DNA from: Monoplex corrugatus
Lineage: Eukaryota; Mollusca; Gastropoda; Littorinimorpha; Ranellidae
Length of the DNA: 64,000 nt
Assembly: GCA_030674185.1 (NCBI GenBank)
Contig: JAPXFY010000031.1
Span: 46,080,007 to 46,144,006, forward strand
Direction: 5' to 3'
Below the pieces are notes generated by a model. That model did not search any database. It was not told where the DNA came from and saw only the letters and a list, made by a program, of their open reading frames with translations. Numbering within the stretch: position 1 is the stretch's first letter; each line of letters opens with the position of its first letter. Shown here one piece after another: positions 1 to 9,889 of the stretch. The position numbers were made by a program, and so were the translations under genes.

Positions 1-350
1 GATTTTGTTTTGTTTTTCGTTCTGTCTATTTCTGTTCAACTTCACTAAAAAATCTGCTTCACAATAAACCTGCTTCTATAACACGCACAGGTCAGAAAAC
101 ATAGTACTGTCATAATTTGTAGAATGTTTGTACACGTTTTCACAATATTTGTTTGATTTAAAAAAGGTGAAATTCTTCATATTTTTAGGCTGCAAAATAG
201 TCGGTTTAATTGACCTGTATGAATTTGACAAAATTCCATAATAAAAGATAAAAAGCAATAATAAGAGAATTGTAAGCTAAACCAATGACTGCACAGTTTG
301 AATTTGCGGTAAATCAGCTTTCCGGGTAATGAATGACGACACACAAAAAC
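1..350. other. Left edge, no feature seen
   Basis: AT-rich sequence with only short chance reading frames. No coding, repeat or RNA signal is visible. It would lie in an intron of gene 1 if that gene extends to the left. Confidence 0.5.
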
Positions 351-760
351 AGCCTTAAGCCTGCACATAGACCCACGTGACGGAGAAGATCCATAATGAA
401 TCATGTCACAAGCCTTAACCGTGCACATAAACCCATGTGATGGAGAAAGATCCAAAATGATCAGGCACAACCTTAAGCCTGCACATAAACCCATGTGATG
501 GAGAAGATCCAAAATGATCATGGCACAAGCCTTGATTAAGCCTGCACATAAACCCATGTGATGGAGAAATCCAAAATGATCATGTCACAAGCCTTTAAGC
601 CTGCACATAAACCCATGTGATGGAGAAAGATCCAAATGATCATGGCACAAGCCTTAACCGTGCACATAAACCCATGTGATGGACAAGATCCAAAATGATC
701 ATGGCACAAGCCTTAATTAAGCCTGCACATAAACCATGTGATGGAGAAGATCATAAATGA
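351..760. repeat. Minisatellite, about 60-bp unit, 7 copies
   Basis: Seven head-to-tail copies of a unit containing CCTGCACATAAACCCATGTG and a GATCCAAAATGATCATG segment. Unit length varies from about 57 to 62 bp through small indels. It lies just upstream of the first supported exon of gene 1. Confidence 0.9.
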
Positions 761-888
761 TAATTTGATATCATAGCGTAGTTATTCATGTTGGATCAAA
801 AAGTTATTCATGCTCTTCCTCTTCAGGGGCAAACTTACAATACCATAAAGTGATTTCATCTCATCCTGTATTTGACATCATGTTGCAG

Positions 889-1084
889 GTTCTGACGTTA
901 TCCACGGCGACGGAAATGACGTACAAAATAGACCGTTATGACCACAAGCAGTGGGGCACGGCCGTGAGGGACGTGGAGATAAGGGAGGGAATCGTGTCGC
1001 TCACCAGACAACGCATTGAGTCAGGACGTATCCGGCCCAACCTCAACTACCAGTTATTTCCCTTCACCCCTGAACGAGAACAGA
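889..1084 (+). CDS. Gene 1, internal exon (unrecognised basic protein)
   Basis: This is an internal exon of a spliced gene I do not recognise. It follows an acceptor ending TTGCAG at 888 and ends before a GTGAGT donor at 1085. It reads open from the first base (phase 0) and leaves one base of a split codon (phase 1). The 65 complete codons look protein-like, rich in Arg, Glu, Asp and Thr, with segments such as KIDRYDHKQWGTAVRDVEIR and NLNYQLFPFTPERE. The next exon at 4424 starts in the matching phase and completes an Asn codon, which supports the join. Upstream exons must lie left of the window. No signal peptide or membrane segment is seen here. The function is unknown to me. Confidence 0.8.
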
Positions 1085-1130
1085 GTGAGTTGAGCTGTAT
1101 GCACTGTGTTGTTGTGTGTTGTTGTTAATG

Positions 1131-2270
1131 TTGTTAAGGAGGAGGAGCGACTGAGAGGAGTAGATGACTGATGAGAGGATGAGGAGGAGGATGACGACGA
1201 TGAGGATAGGATGACGATGATGAGGATGACACGATGAGAGGATGACGATTGAGGAGGAGGAGGATGGACGTGACGAGATGATGACGAGATGAGAGGATGG
1301 AGACGAGATGAGATGAGAGGATGACGACGATGAGGAGGATGACGACGATGAGGAGGATGAGGATGAGACGGAGGAGGAGGATGACGACGATGATGAGGAG
1401 GATGGACCGACGATGGAGGAGGAGAGAGGATGACGACGTGATGAGGAGAGGGATGAGAGGAGGATGACGACGATAGGAGGAGGAGGATGACGACGATGAG
1501 AGGGAGATGACGACGATGAGGAGGAGGGGGGAGAAGAGGGATCGACGATGAGGAGGAGGGGAGGATGACGACGAGATGAGGAGGAGGAGGATGACGACGA
1601 TGAGGAGGAGGATGACACGATGAGGAGGAGGAGATGACGACGATGAGAGGAGGAGGATGACGACGATGAGGAGGAGGAGGACGACGACGATGAGGAGGAG
1701 GAGGATGACGACGATGAGGAGGAGGAGGATGACACGTGAGGAGGGGAGGCGACGACGATGAGGAGGAGGAGGATGACGACGATGAGGAGGAGGAGGATGA
1801 CACGATGAGGAGGAGGAGGATGACGACGGAGGAGGAGGAGATGACGACGATAGGAGGAGGAGGATGAACGGAGGAGATGAGACGATGAGGAGGAGGAGGA
1901 TGAGACGATGAGGAGGAGGAGGATGACAACGATGAGGAGGAGGAGGATGACGACGATTAGGAGGAGGATGACGACGATGAGGAGGAGGATGATGACGACG
2001 ATGAGGAGGAGGAGGATGACAACGATGAGGAGGAGGATGACGACGATGAGGAGGAGGAGGATGACAACGATGAGGAGGAGGAGGATGACGACGGAGGAGG
2101 AGGATGACGACGAGAGGGGAGGATGATGACGACGATGAGGAGGAGGATGACAACGATGAGGAGGAGGATGACGACGATGATGGTGATGATGATTATGATG
2201 GTGGTGATGATGATGATGAATTTGGTGGTGGTGGTGGTGATGATGATGATGATGATGACGACGACAAGAC
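1131..2270. repeat. GAGGAGGAGGATGACGACGAT-type minisatellite in gene 1 intron
   Basis: About 1.1 kb of imperfect 21-bp-like units built from GAGGAGGAG and GATGACGACGAT, passing into GATGATGAT and GGTGGTGGT near 2180-2270. The + strand is strongly purine-rich. Because units are near multiples of three, long artificial frames arise on both strands (Asp/Glu/Arg on one, Ser/Pro/His on the other). It lies in the intron between 1084 and 4424. Confidence 0.95.
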
Positions 2271-2495
2271 AGAGGGAGGAGAAAAATGTGAGAGATTGTG
2301 GCAGATAGCAGTCATGGCTGAGAAATCTGAACCATCCCAGGGGGGGAAAAAACGTATTTGAAAGACGAGATGATGAAAGAGTCAAGGCGTAGTGTTCGTC
2401 CGGACCCCTTGTTTACTCAGTGTAGTAGAGCACTAGTCAAAAGATTGCCCTTCAAGAAATCTTTCCTTTTGGTTTTAACGGGGTCTCTGTCCCTT

Positions 2496-2498
<3 letters not shown>
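2271..2498. other. Intronic sequence, no feature seen
   Basis: Short non-repetitive stretch between two arrays in the intron of gene 1. Nothing coding is recognisable. Confidence 0.5.
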
Positions 2499-2579
<81 letters not shown>

Positions 2580-2748
2580 ACACACACCACCCCCCACACA
2601 CACCCGCGCGCGCACACACACTTTTTCTGTTTCTCTCTCTCTGTCGCTCTCTCTCTCTTTCTCTCTCTCTCTCACTCTTTCTCTCTCTCTCCTCTTCTCT
2701 CTCTCTCTCCTCTTTCGCTTCTTTCTCTCTCTCTCTTTCTCTCTCTCT

Positions 2749-2779
<31 letters not shown>

Positions 2780-2815
2780 TTTCCTCCCTCCCTCCCCCCT
2801 TTTATCTCGTTCTCT
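2499..2815. repeat. (AC)n followed by (TC)n microsatellites
   Basis: An (AC)n run of about 80 bp is followed by a CCCC/CGCG interruption and then a pyrimidine-rich (TC)n tract with T and C interruptions to about 2815. Intronic. Confidence 0.97.
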
Positions 2816-3324
2816 CACGTAACCACCTCTTCCCCATCAAAAGCGCAGAACTTTTTGAAATGGCAATTGCGGATCAAGAGAGGTAAACGAGTTTATGTGC
2901 AGTGCAGAAGGTCGACACAGTACGCTCCCATGAATGGCAGTATGTCTGTGAGCACACGAAATCCATGAAGTTAAAACACCTAGTCGTGTGTTCGTTCCTA
3001 CACATGTAACTTGTGCATAGTATTTTTAAACCGCTGAAGTTATTTCATGGCTTGTTTATTTGTCGTTTTGCCGTTCTGATACTTTTCTGTTAGTTGTAAT
3101 TCTTTGTTTTCCATTGTGTTTTTATGATACATTATGTTCTTGAGTGTGGACTAGATTGTTTTTCCCCATTATCGATGAGAGTAATTGAAGGTACGTTCCT
3201 CAGCTCCAAGAGATGAAAAAAAAGCAAGGTTGTCTACCCTGCAGTGATAAGAACAAACAAACAGGAAAACCAGAAAAGAAAAAAAAACAAACAAACAAAC
3301 AAGCAGACAGAAAAGGAGACATTT
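2816..3324. other. Intronic sequence, no clear feature
   Basis: Mixed-composition intronic DNA, becoming A-rich with AAACA repeats near 3270-3310. No coding or structured element is recognised. Confidence 0.5.
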
Positions 3325-3520
3325 TACGAGATAGAATTAAATGTACGGATGTGAAGCGTGGACAGTCAACACGCAAAGTCAGAACGAGATTGAGGCAGTT
3401 GAAACATGGTTTCTAAGAAGAACGCGGTTAGTTTCATGGACAACAAAGAAAACAAACGAGACAGTATTCGAAGGAGGCAGACACAAGAAGATCACATATT
3501 TAGGAAAAGACAAGCAACAA
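3325..3520 (+). pseudogene. LINE family B reverse transcriptase C-terminal fragment
   Basis: Translates to a peptide with YGCEAWTVNTQSQNEIEAVE and TWFLRRTRLVSWTTKKTNET. This is the post-reverse-transcriptase region of the same non-LTR element that is better preserved at about 20940-21120. The fragment is truncated at both ends and its frame breaks. It lies in an intron of gene 1. Confidence 0.85.
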
Positions 3521-3575
3521 AAAACAAAAAACTAAACAAAAACGATGTTCCGTGTATCTGCTTGAAACTGATTTA

Positions 3576-3818
3576 CAGGGGGGTGCAAAAGTAGGTATAC
3601 AGTTATGAAAAAAGAAAACACGTACAATACTCATTGCATTTATTATACAAACAAATGAATATTGCATATATATACATGTAATAACAAGCACAGCCTTAAT
3701 CCCTCAGATACTCAAACTGCTTGCTGTCGGTATTCACACACTCCTCTAATGGAGAGCAGAATTAAGCATTATAATAATGATGTGATACTTACTGTATACC
3801 TACTTTTGCACCCCCCTG
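3576..3818. mobile_element. TA-flanked MITE, 243 bp, Tc1/mariner-like
   Basis: Both ends carry the same 28-bp terminal inverted repeat, starting CAGGGGGGTGCAAAAGTAGG and ending TATACAGT. The element is flanked by TA at 3574-3575 and 3819-3820, the target duplication of Tc1/mariner transposons. The 190-bp interior has no coding capacity, so this is a non-autonomous copy. The family name is inferred from the TA flanks and the CAGGGGGGTG ends. Confidence 0.88.
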
Positions 3819-3889
3819 TATATGTTTAAATAAAGGTCTGTTTGCACCAGTATTCAAAATTATTATTTCGACTACAATAATTACTATTA

Positions 3890-4000
3890 TTATTGGTGGT
3901 GGTGGTGGTGGTGGTGGTGTTCCTGCACTGTTGTTGTTACTATTATTTTTCTTATTGTTATCATTGTTATTATTATTATCATTATTGTTATTGTTGTGGA
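3890..4000. repeat. (GGT)n and (ATT/GTT)n microsatellites
   Basis: A short GGT run at 3894-3918 passes into imperfect TTATTATTG-type repeats. A tandem GTGGATCGCATGC repeat (three copies) follows at about 3995-4052. Intronic. Confidence 0.8.
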
Positions 4001-4279
4001 TCGCATGCGCGAGCATGTTGTGGATCGCATGCACGAGCAGGTTGTGGATCGCGTGTGGCAGTAGCACAGTCTAGTGATGTGTGTTCGTGTATGCGTATGA
4101 ATACATGTGTGCGCATGCGCATCTTTTTTTTTTCTTCGGTTTTTTGAGCTCTCCGATCTGAAGATAATAAAGTTTAGCAGCGGTGAACAGTTGGCCAGGG
4201 TGGTCGTTTTTCTTTGGTACGAAGTCTAGGTGTTGTGACTTCTGTTATGTTCTGTGTGTTTTGAACAGTGATCATTATC

Positions 4280-4420
4280 GACATCATTATTCTCCTCTTC
4301 TTCTTCTCCTTCTCTCTCCTTCTTCTTCTTCTTCTTTTCTTCTTCTTCTTATTATCGTTATTATTATTATTATTATTATAATCATTATTATTATATTATT
4401 ATTAATATTTATTATTATTA
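4280..4420. repeat. (TTC)n and (ATT)n microsatellites before an acceptor
   Basis: Pyrimidine-rich TTCTTC repeats, then ATT repeats, ending immediately at the CAG acceptor of the exon at 4424. They form the polypyrimidine and AT-rich part of the intron end. Confidence 0.9.
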
Positions 4421-4423
4421 CAG

Positions 4424-4527
4424 ATTCCCGTAATAACCCTCTGACGTGGGAGACGTGGGAGAAGACTTCCATGTTGGAAGTGTCGCTACGTGTATCCATC
4501 AGTATGGCCAAGAAATCTGCTAGAAAG
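4424..4527 (+). CDS. Gene 1, internal exon (unrecognised basic protein)
   Basis: This exon lies between an ATTATTACAG acceptor at 4423 and an AAG|GTCAGT donor at 4528. Its first two bases complete the Asn codon begun in the exon ending at 1084, and it ends on a codon boundary (phase 0), matching the exon that starts at 6977. It encodes about 34 residues including NPLTWETWEKTSMLEVSLRV and SISMAKKSARK, basic at its end. Phase agreement on both sides, with simple-sequence DNA filling both introns, is the main evidence that these exons belong to one gene. The function is not recognised. Confidence 0.82.
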
Positions 4528-4544
4528 GTCAGTAGCTCTCCTGG

Positions 4545-4950
4545 TATTCCCTCTCTCCTCTCTGTCTCTGTGTCTCTGTCTGTTTCTCTCTTTCTCTCTC
4601 TCTCTCTTTCTATTTGTCTGCTGTCTCTGTCTCTGTCTGTGTCTGTTTCTCTCTCTTTTTCTATTTGTCTGTCTGTCTCTGTGTCTGTTCTCTTCTCTTT
4701 TTTCTATTTGTCTGTCTCTGTCTCTGTGTCTGTTTCTCTCTTTCTTGTCTGTCTTGTCTGTCTGCTGTCTGTCTGTCGTCTCTCTCCTCTCTCTCTCTGC
4801 TGTCTGTCTCTGTCTCTGTTGTCTGTCTCTCTCTCCTCCCTCTCCCTCTGTCTCTGTCTCCTGTCTGTCTTCTCCTCTCTGTCTGTTGTCTTCTCTGTCT
4901 GTCTGTTTCTCTGTCTGTGTTTCTCTCTCACTCTCCCCCCCCCCCCCCCG
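4545..4950. repeat. (TCTG)n / (TC)n tract
   Basis: About 390 bp of CTCT and TCTG repeats ending in an 18-nt poly-C. Starts about 20 bp inside the intron after the donor at 4528. Confidence 0.95.
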
Positions 4951-5069
4951 TTTATTACAGTTGTTAAGAACAAGAAAACCACCACATTTGTGTCTGAATG
5001 ACATATTATAGAAATGTGAATAGAACGTTTGTTCATCACTAGGCTTGGGGTTCTGAGTTTCTGTCTCTT

Positions 5070-5655
5070 GGGTTATTGGTAGGTAAGGTGATATTGTTTT
5101 GGTATGTAGTAAGGTGATATTGTTTGTTATTGGTAGGTAAGGTGATATTGTTTTGTTATTGGTAGGTAAGGTGATATTGTTTTGGTTATTGGTAGGTAAG
5201 GTGATATTGTTTTGGTTATTGGTAGGTAAGGTGATATTGTTTTGGTTATTGGTAGGTAAGGTGATTTGTTTGGTTATTGGTAGGTAAGGTGATATTGTTT
5301 TGGTTATTGGTAGGTAAGGTGATATTGTTTTGGTTATTGGTAGGTAAGGTGATATTGTTTTGGTTATTGGTAGGTAAGGTGATATTGTTTTGGTTATTGG
5401 TAGGTAAGGTGATATTGTTTTGGTTATTGGTAGGTAAGTGTGATTTGTTATGGTTATTGGTGAATAAGGTGATATTGTTGTTTGGTATTGGTAGGTAAGG
5501 TGAATTGTTTTGGTTTGGTAGTAAGGTGATATTGTTTGGTATTGGTAGGTAAGGTGATATTGTTTTGGTTATTGGTAGGTAAGGTGATATTGTTTTGGTT
5601 ATTGGTAGTAGGTGATGTTTTTTTTGGTAGGTAAGGTGATATTGTTTTGGTTATT
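5070..5655. repeat. 30-bp minisatellite, about 19 copies, each with a GGTAAG motif
   Basis: Unit TTGGTAGGTAAGGTGATATT plus TGTTTTGGTTA, period 30. It lies in the intron between 4527 and 6977 of gene 1. Each unit contains GTAGGTAAGGT, which resembles a 5' splice site. Several units carry small deletions. An in-frame stretch (5277-5498) results from the period being a multiple of three and is not a gene. Confidence 0.95.
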
Positions 5656-5929
5656 GTGTCACATGTTTGTGCAGTTTTCAATATGACACCTCCGTCTGGT
5701 GGAAAAAGGGTGGAGTATTTTGGTTTGGATCTCACAGGTTAGCATACGTGCAGAGCTGTTGGTGCCAAAGCCTCTTCGTGTATATACGCATGTAGAATGT
5801 TACCTATGCACGTTAAAGATCCTTTGAATTATGTCAGTGGCTGGCTTACGGACACATGAAAACATCATGCACGCCGAAAGATGCAATCCGTGCAACAACA
5901 TAGTACAATGTGGTCAGCTGACTTCACCC

Positions 5930-6663
5930 TTTAACTCCCGCACCCTGTCCACCAGCATCCTGCATTGTCAACCATGCTAGCGAAGCAAAAACTTAACCCT
6001 TTGACTCCCGCACCCTGTCGACTAGCATCCTGCATTGTCAACCATGCTAGCAAAGCAAAAACTTAACCCTTTGACTCCTGCACCCTGTCACACATCCTGC
6101 ATTGTCAACCATGCTAGCAAAGTAAAAACTTAACCCTTTGACTCCTGCACCCTGTCCACCAGCATCCTGCATTATCAACCATGCTAGCAAAGCAAAAACT
6201 TAACCCTTTGACTCCTGCACCCTGTCCACCAGCATCCTGCTTTGTCACCATGCTAGCAAAGCAAAAACTTAACCCTTTGACTCCCTGACTCTATCCACCA
6301 GCATCCTGCATTGTCAACCATGCTAGCAAAGCAAAACCTAACCCTTTGACTCCCTAACTCTATCCACCAGCTTGCTGCAGGAGTCTGGTGGATAAGGTGA
6401 GGTAGTCAAAAGGTTAAGTTTTTGCAGTTGGTGGGTCGTGTACGGGAGTCAGAGGGTTAACCCTTTGACTCCTGCACCCTGTCCATCAGCATCCAGCATT
6501 GTCAACCATGCTAGCAAAGCAAAACTTTAACCCTTTGTAAGCTGGTGGATAGGGTGTGGGAGTCAAAGGGTTGTTTTTTGCAGATGGAGGGTAGGGTGTG
6601 GGAGTCAAGGAGTTAAGTTTTTGCTGGTTGGAGGATAGGGTGCGGGAGTTAAAGGGTTAATAC
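5930..6663. mobile_element. TTAA-hairpin family: tandem long arms plus palindrome
   Basis: At least six tandem copies of the long arm: CCCTTTGACTCC, then CACCCTGTCCACCAGCATCC, then a CATGCTAGCAAAGCAAAAAC end, each joined to the next through TTAA (period about 73). After 6365 the arms appear in inverse orientation (GGAGTCAAAGGGTTAA). See 41841-42032 for the cleanest complete element. Intronic in gene 1. Confidence 0.9.
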
Positions 6664-6785
6664 CAGGAGTTATTCGTGTCCCACCGGAAACTGATTATGC
6701 GTAATGTGCAGGGAATGTAAATGAGTTTAGAGAATAACACTATAAGAGAACATTATACAAAAATAATTCACTTGTTTATATTTCT

Positions 6786-6788
<3 letters not shown>

Positions 6789-6830
<42 letters not shown>

Positions 6831-6975
6831 GTGTCTGTGTGTGTGGTGTGTGTGCTGTGTGTGTTGTGTGTGTGTGTGTGGTTGTGTCTGTGTCTCTGTG
6901 TGTGTGTGTTTTCTTGTGTGTGTCTGTGTGTGTGTGTGTGTGTTCTGTCTGTGTGTGTCTGTGTCTGTGTGTACA
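6789..6975. repeat. (GT)n microsatellite
   Basis: Imperfect GT/TGTC repeats running directly into the TACAG acceptor at 6976. They give spurious Cys/Val frames. Confidence 0.97.
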
Positions 6976-6976
6976 G

Positions 6977-7340
6977 TGCCGGAAGAACAAGACCAAGCTG
7001 TGCCGACGCGTGCGCGAGCTCCGCCGGAAGTTGATGGCGCTGCAGGTGGAGATCCACAAAGGGCGCTCCAACTGGATGACCTTCACCTTGGAAAAGCAAC
7101 AGGAGTTCGCCACACGCTACACCCGCCGTGTGTCGTCTTACGGGCGAATGACCAGGAACTTGTCCCGACAGGTCCGCAAGATGAAGAGGCGGAAGAGCTG
7201 AAGAAGATGAACGAGAAGAAGAAGAAGCCCAACGAGGTACCATCTCTGGACGGATTGGCAAGGTGGAGCAGTATCGGCCCAGGGACTGGTCCTACATCCA
7301 GCGGGTGATGATGAGACGGCAGCAGAACTTGAGGGGTTAG
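6977..7340 (+). CDS. Gene 1, terminal exon, frameshifted
   Basis: This terminal exon follows a GTGTACAG acceptor and starts in phase 0, matching the exon ending at 4527. It begins CRKNKTKLCRRVRELRRKLM, a strongly basic, helix-prone region, continues with SNWMTFTLEKQQEFATRY and reaches a TGA at 7199-7201. Directly beyond, in the frame offset by one base, the sequence stays protein-like: an acidic run, then GRIGKVEQYRPRDWSYIQRV and MMRRQQNLRG, ending at TAG 7338-7340. The exon length is one base over a multiple of three. I infer that the true protein ends at 7340 and that a single-base insertion (or two-base deletion) lies near 7190-7200, either real or an assembly error. If the early stop is real, the protein loses about 47 residues. 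Family unknown. Confidence 0.75.
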
Positions 7341-7417
7341 ACACCAAGTGTGTGTGTGTGTGTGTATAGTTGTTGATTAATTAACAAGACAGGGACTGAC
7401 AGAGAAGAAGATAAAAA

Positions 7418-8040
7418 TGTGTGCACTGAAGCAGGGTTGACTCATTCTGTGTGCACTGAAGGCAGGGTTGACTCATTCTGTGTGCACTGAAGGCAGGGTT
7501 GACTCATTCTGTATGCACTGAAGACAGGGTTGACTCATTCTGTATGCACTGAAGACAGGGTTGACTCATTCTGTGTGCACTGAAGGCAGGGTTGACTCAT
7601 TCTGTGTGCATGAAGACAGGGTTGACTCATTCTGTATGCACTGAAGACAGGGTTGACTCATTCTGTGTGCACTGAAGACAGGGTTGACTCATTCTGTGTG
7701 CACTGAAGGCAGGGTTGACTCATTCTGTGTGCACTGAAGGCAGGGTTGACTCATTCTGTGTGCACTGAAGGCAGGGTTGACTCAGTCTGTGTGCACTGAA
7801 GGCAGGGTTGACTCATTCTGTGTGCACTGAAGGCAGGGTTGATTCAGTTTGTGTGCACTGAAGGTAGGGTTGACTCATTCTGTGTGCACTGAAGGCAGGG
7901 TTGTCTCATTCTGTGTGCACTGAAGACAGGGTTGACTCATTCTGTGTGCACTGAAGACAGGGTTGACTCATTCTGTGTGCACTGAAGACAGGGTTGACTC
8001 ATTCTGTGTGCACTGAAGGCAGGGTTGACTCATTCTGTTC
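7418..8040. repeat. 31-bp minisatellite, about 20 copies
   Basis: Unit GTGTGCACTGAAGGCAGGGT plus TGACTCATTCT, period 31, with G/A variation (GAAGGC or GAAGAC). It starts about 80 bp after the stop of gene 1, so it may be in the 3' UTR or just beyond. TGACTCA is an AP-1-like hexamer present in nearly every unit; any function is speculative. Confidence 0.95.
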
Positions 8041-8324
8041 ACTGCTGACAGAGAGCGTTGTGCACATCCCAACATCAGTGATAGGCGTGGTTTTAAAGGG
8101 TTAACTTACTGGGCCCACTTCAGGTGTAGAATTCCAGTGGACAGGGTTCGTCAGTTACAATATTGTGTATCATATAAAACAGGGACATTTCTGGAGGTAA
8201 AGTGTTCTGTCCATGCCAAGTCCGGCGTTGTACAATCTCACAAATAGTTATGCACAAGGGGTTAAGGGGTCAAGTGCTCTGTTTCCTGCTGACCGCTACG
8301 GGAGTAGACAATCCCCAGTGGGGC

Positions 8325-8735
8325 TGAGGTTGACAGGTTACAAATACAGTTACAGTGTGTTGGTTAAAGACAGGGATTTACAGTGGGGCTGGGGTTGACA
8401 GGTTACAAACACAGTTAAAGTATGTTGGTTAAAGACAGGGATTTACAGTGGGGCTGGGGTTGACAGGTTACAAACACAGTTACAGTGTGTTGGTTAAAGA
8501 CAGGGATTTACAGTGGGGCTGGGGTTGACAGGTTACAAACCAGTTACAGTGTGTTGGTTAAAGACAGGGATTTACAGTGGGGCTGGGGTTGACAGGTTAC
8601 AAACACAGTTAAAGTATGTTGGTTAAAGACAGGGATTTACAGTGGGGCTGGGGTTGACAGGTAACAGTTACGTGTGTGGTTAAAACAGGGTTTACAGTGG
8701 GTGGGTTGAAGGTTACAAAAGTTACAGTGTGGGTT
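8325..8735. repeat. 65-bp minisatellite, about 6 copies
   Basis: Unit contains GGGGCTGGGGTTGACAGGTT and GTGTTGGTTAAAGACAGGGA, period 65. The last copies (8640-8735) are eroded by many single-base deletions. Confidence 0.93.
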
Positions 8736-9430
8736 AAGCATGGAGGATAGAGTGACGGTGTCTCTGACACTGGATCATCAAACAAGTCTTATTAAAGATG
8801 AAGATGAAGGCAGTGTTTGCTTGGGGTTTATTATTTGACATTGTGTTTGGGTCATAATGATAACATGGGAGACGCTAAATTATCGCGAGTTGTTATTTTT
8901 TCATTTAGGGTGGGTTTTTTGTTGTTTTTTTTACTTGAGAAATTTTCATGTGAGTCCTTGCTTTCGCTGTTATACAGCATTGTGCACACACTAGGTCAGT
9001 CTTCCCGTCATACTTTTGGAGGTGTTGGCGGAAGAGGAAGTACCAATAATTACAGTCTTTGAATAGTGTTGAACAATCTACTTTGAATAATGTTGTACAA
9101 TGTACTTTGAATAATGTTGAACAATCTCCATAGCTGATATGCACAGCAATGGAGGGATAAATGAATTCTGCTCACTTCTGACATACAACTGATGTTGTAA
9201 CGCTCACCTTCACTTGTGCCCACGCACGCACGCAGTACCACGCATAGCTCACGAGGGAGAAATACTTGACATGATGTAAAGTCCACAGTAGAAGTGACCT
9301 GACCAGGGTTTGTAAGCTGACTGATTTGTGAACGTGCTTCTGGTCACAGTACTACTGGAGTACAGACAGCAGTATATCATTCATGTCATTTACACAGCGT
9401 CCTTCACTGCTTTTGTTTTCACATTGTGTC
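8736..9430. other. Low-information stretch with one short tandem repeat
   Basis: No gene seen. Four copies of a 24-nt repeat containing GAATAATGTTGAACAATCTA lie at about 9058-9130. Confidence 0.55.
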
Positions 9431-9435
9431 TGTAA

Positions 9436-9790
9436 TCCTTTGACCCTGTCCACCAGCATTCTGCTTTGTCAATCATGCTAGCAAAGTAAAAACTTAACCC
9501 TTTGACACCCACACCCTGTCCACCAGCATCCTGCTTTGTCAACCATGCTAGCAAAGCAAAAACTTAACCCTTTGACACCCACACCCTGTCCACCAGCATC
9601 CTACTTTGTCAACCATGCTAGCAAAGCAAAAACTTAACCCTTTGACCCACACCTGTCACCGCATCCTACTTGTCAACATCTAGCAAAGCAAAATTAACCT
9701 TATTCCTCACTGCACAGTAGTAGGGTGAGGGAGTCAAAGGGTTAAGTTTTTGCTTGTGGTGAATAGGGTGCGGGAGTCGAAGGGTTTGTT
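9436..9790. mobile_element. TTAA-hairpin family: tandem long arms and inverted short arm
   Basis: Three or more tandem long arms (CCCTTTGACACCC, CACCCTGTCCACCAGCATCC, CATGCTAGCAAAGCAAAAAC, then TTAA). A heavily deleted copy (9640-9715) follows, then inverted ends GGAGTCAAAGGGTTAAG at about 9729-9745 and a degenerate one near 9785. Confidence 0.88.
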
Positions 9791-9889
9791 TTCTTCATAT
9801 AACTTTCTTTGTGTCTTTCTCAGTATACGACTGTTTCTCAGTACATGACTATAATACCTTTCTTTCCTTCCATAAGATGGTAAGAGTGT

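Noticed and set aside
1054..2153. Long Ser/Pro/His-rich and Asp/Glu-rich open frames
   Set aside because: They come from an imperfect trinucleotide-based minisatellite, are present in several frames on both strands and lie between two well-supported exons of another gene.
3893..4147. 84-codon frame with Val and Tyr/Cys runs
   Set aside because: Made of GGT, GTT and ATT microsatellites and a short tandem repeat within an intron.
6721..6976. Cys/Val-rich frames (and similar ones at 14438, 25112, 38886, 47780, 51571, 56342)
   Set aside because: They are translations of GT or CA microsatellites.
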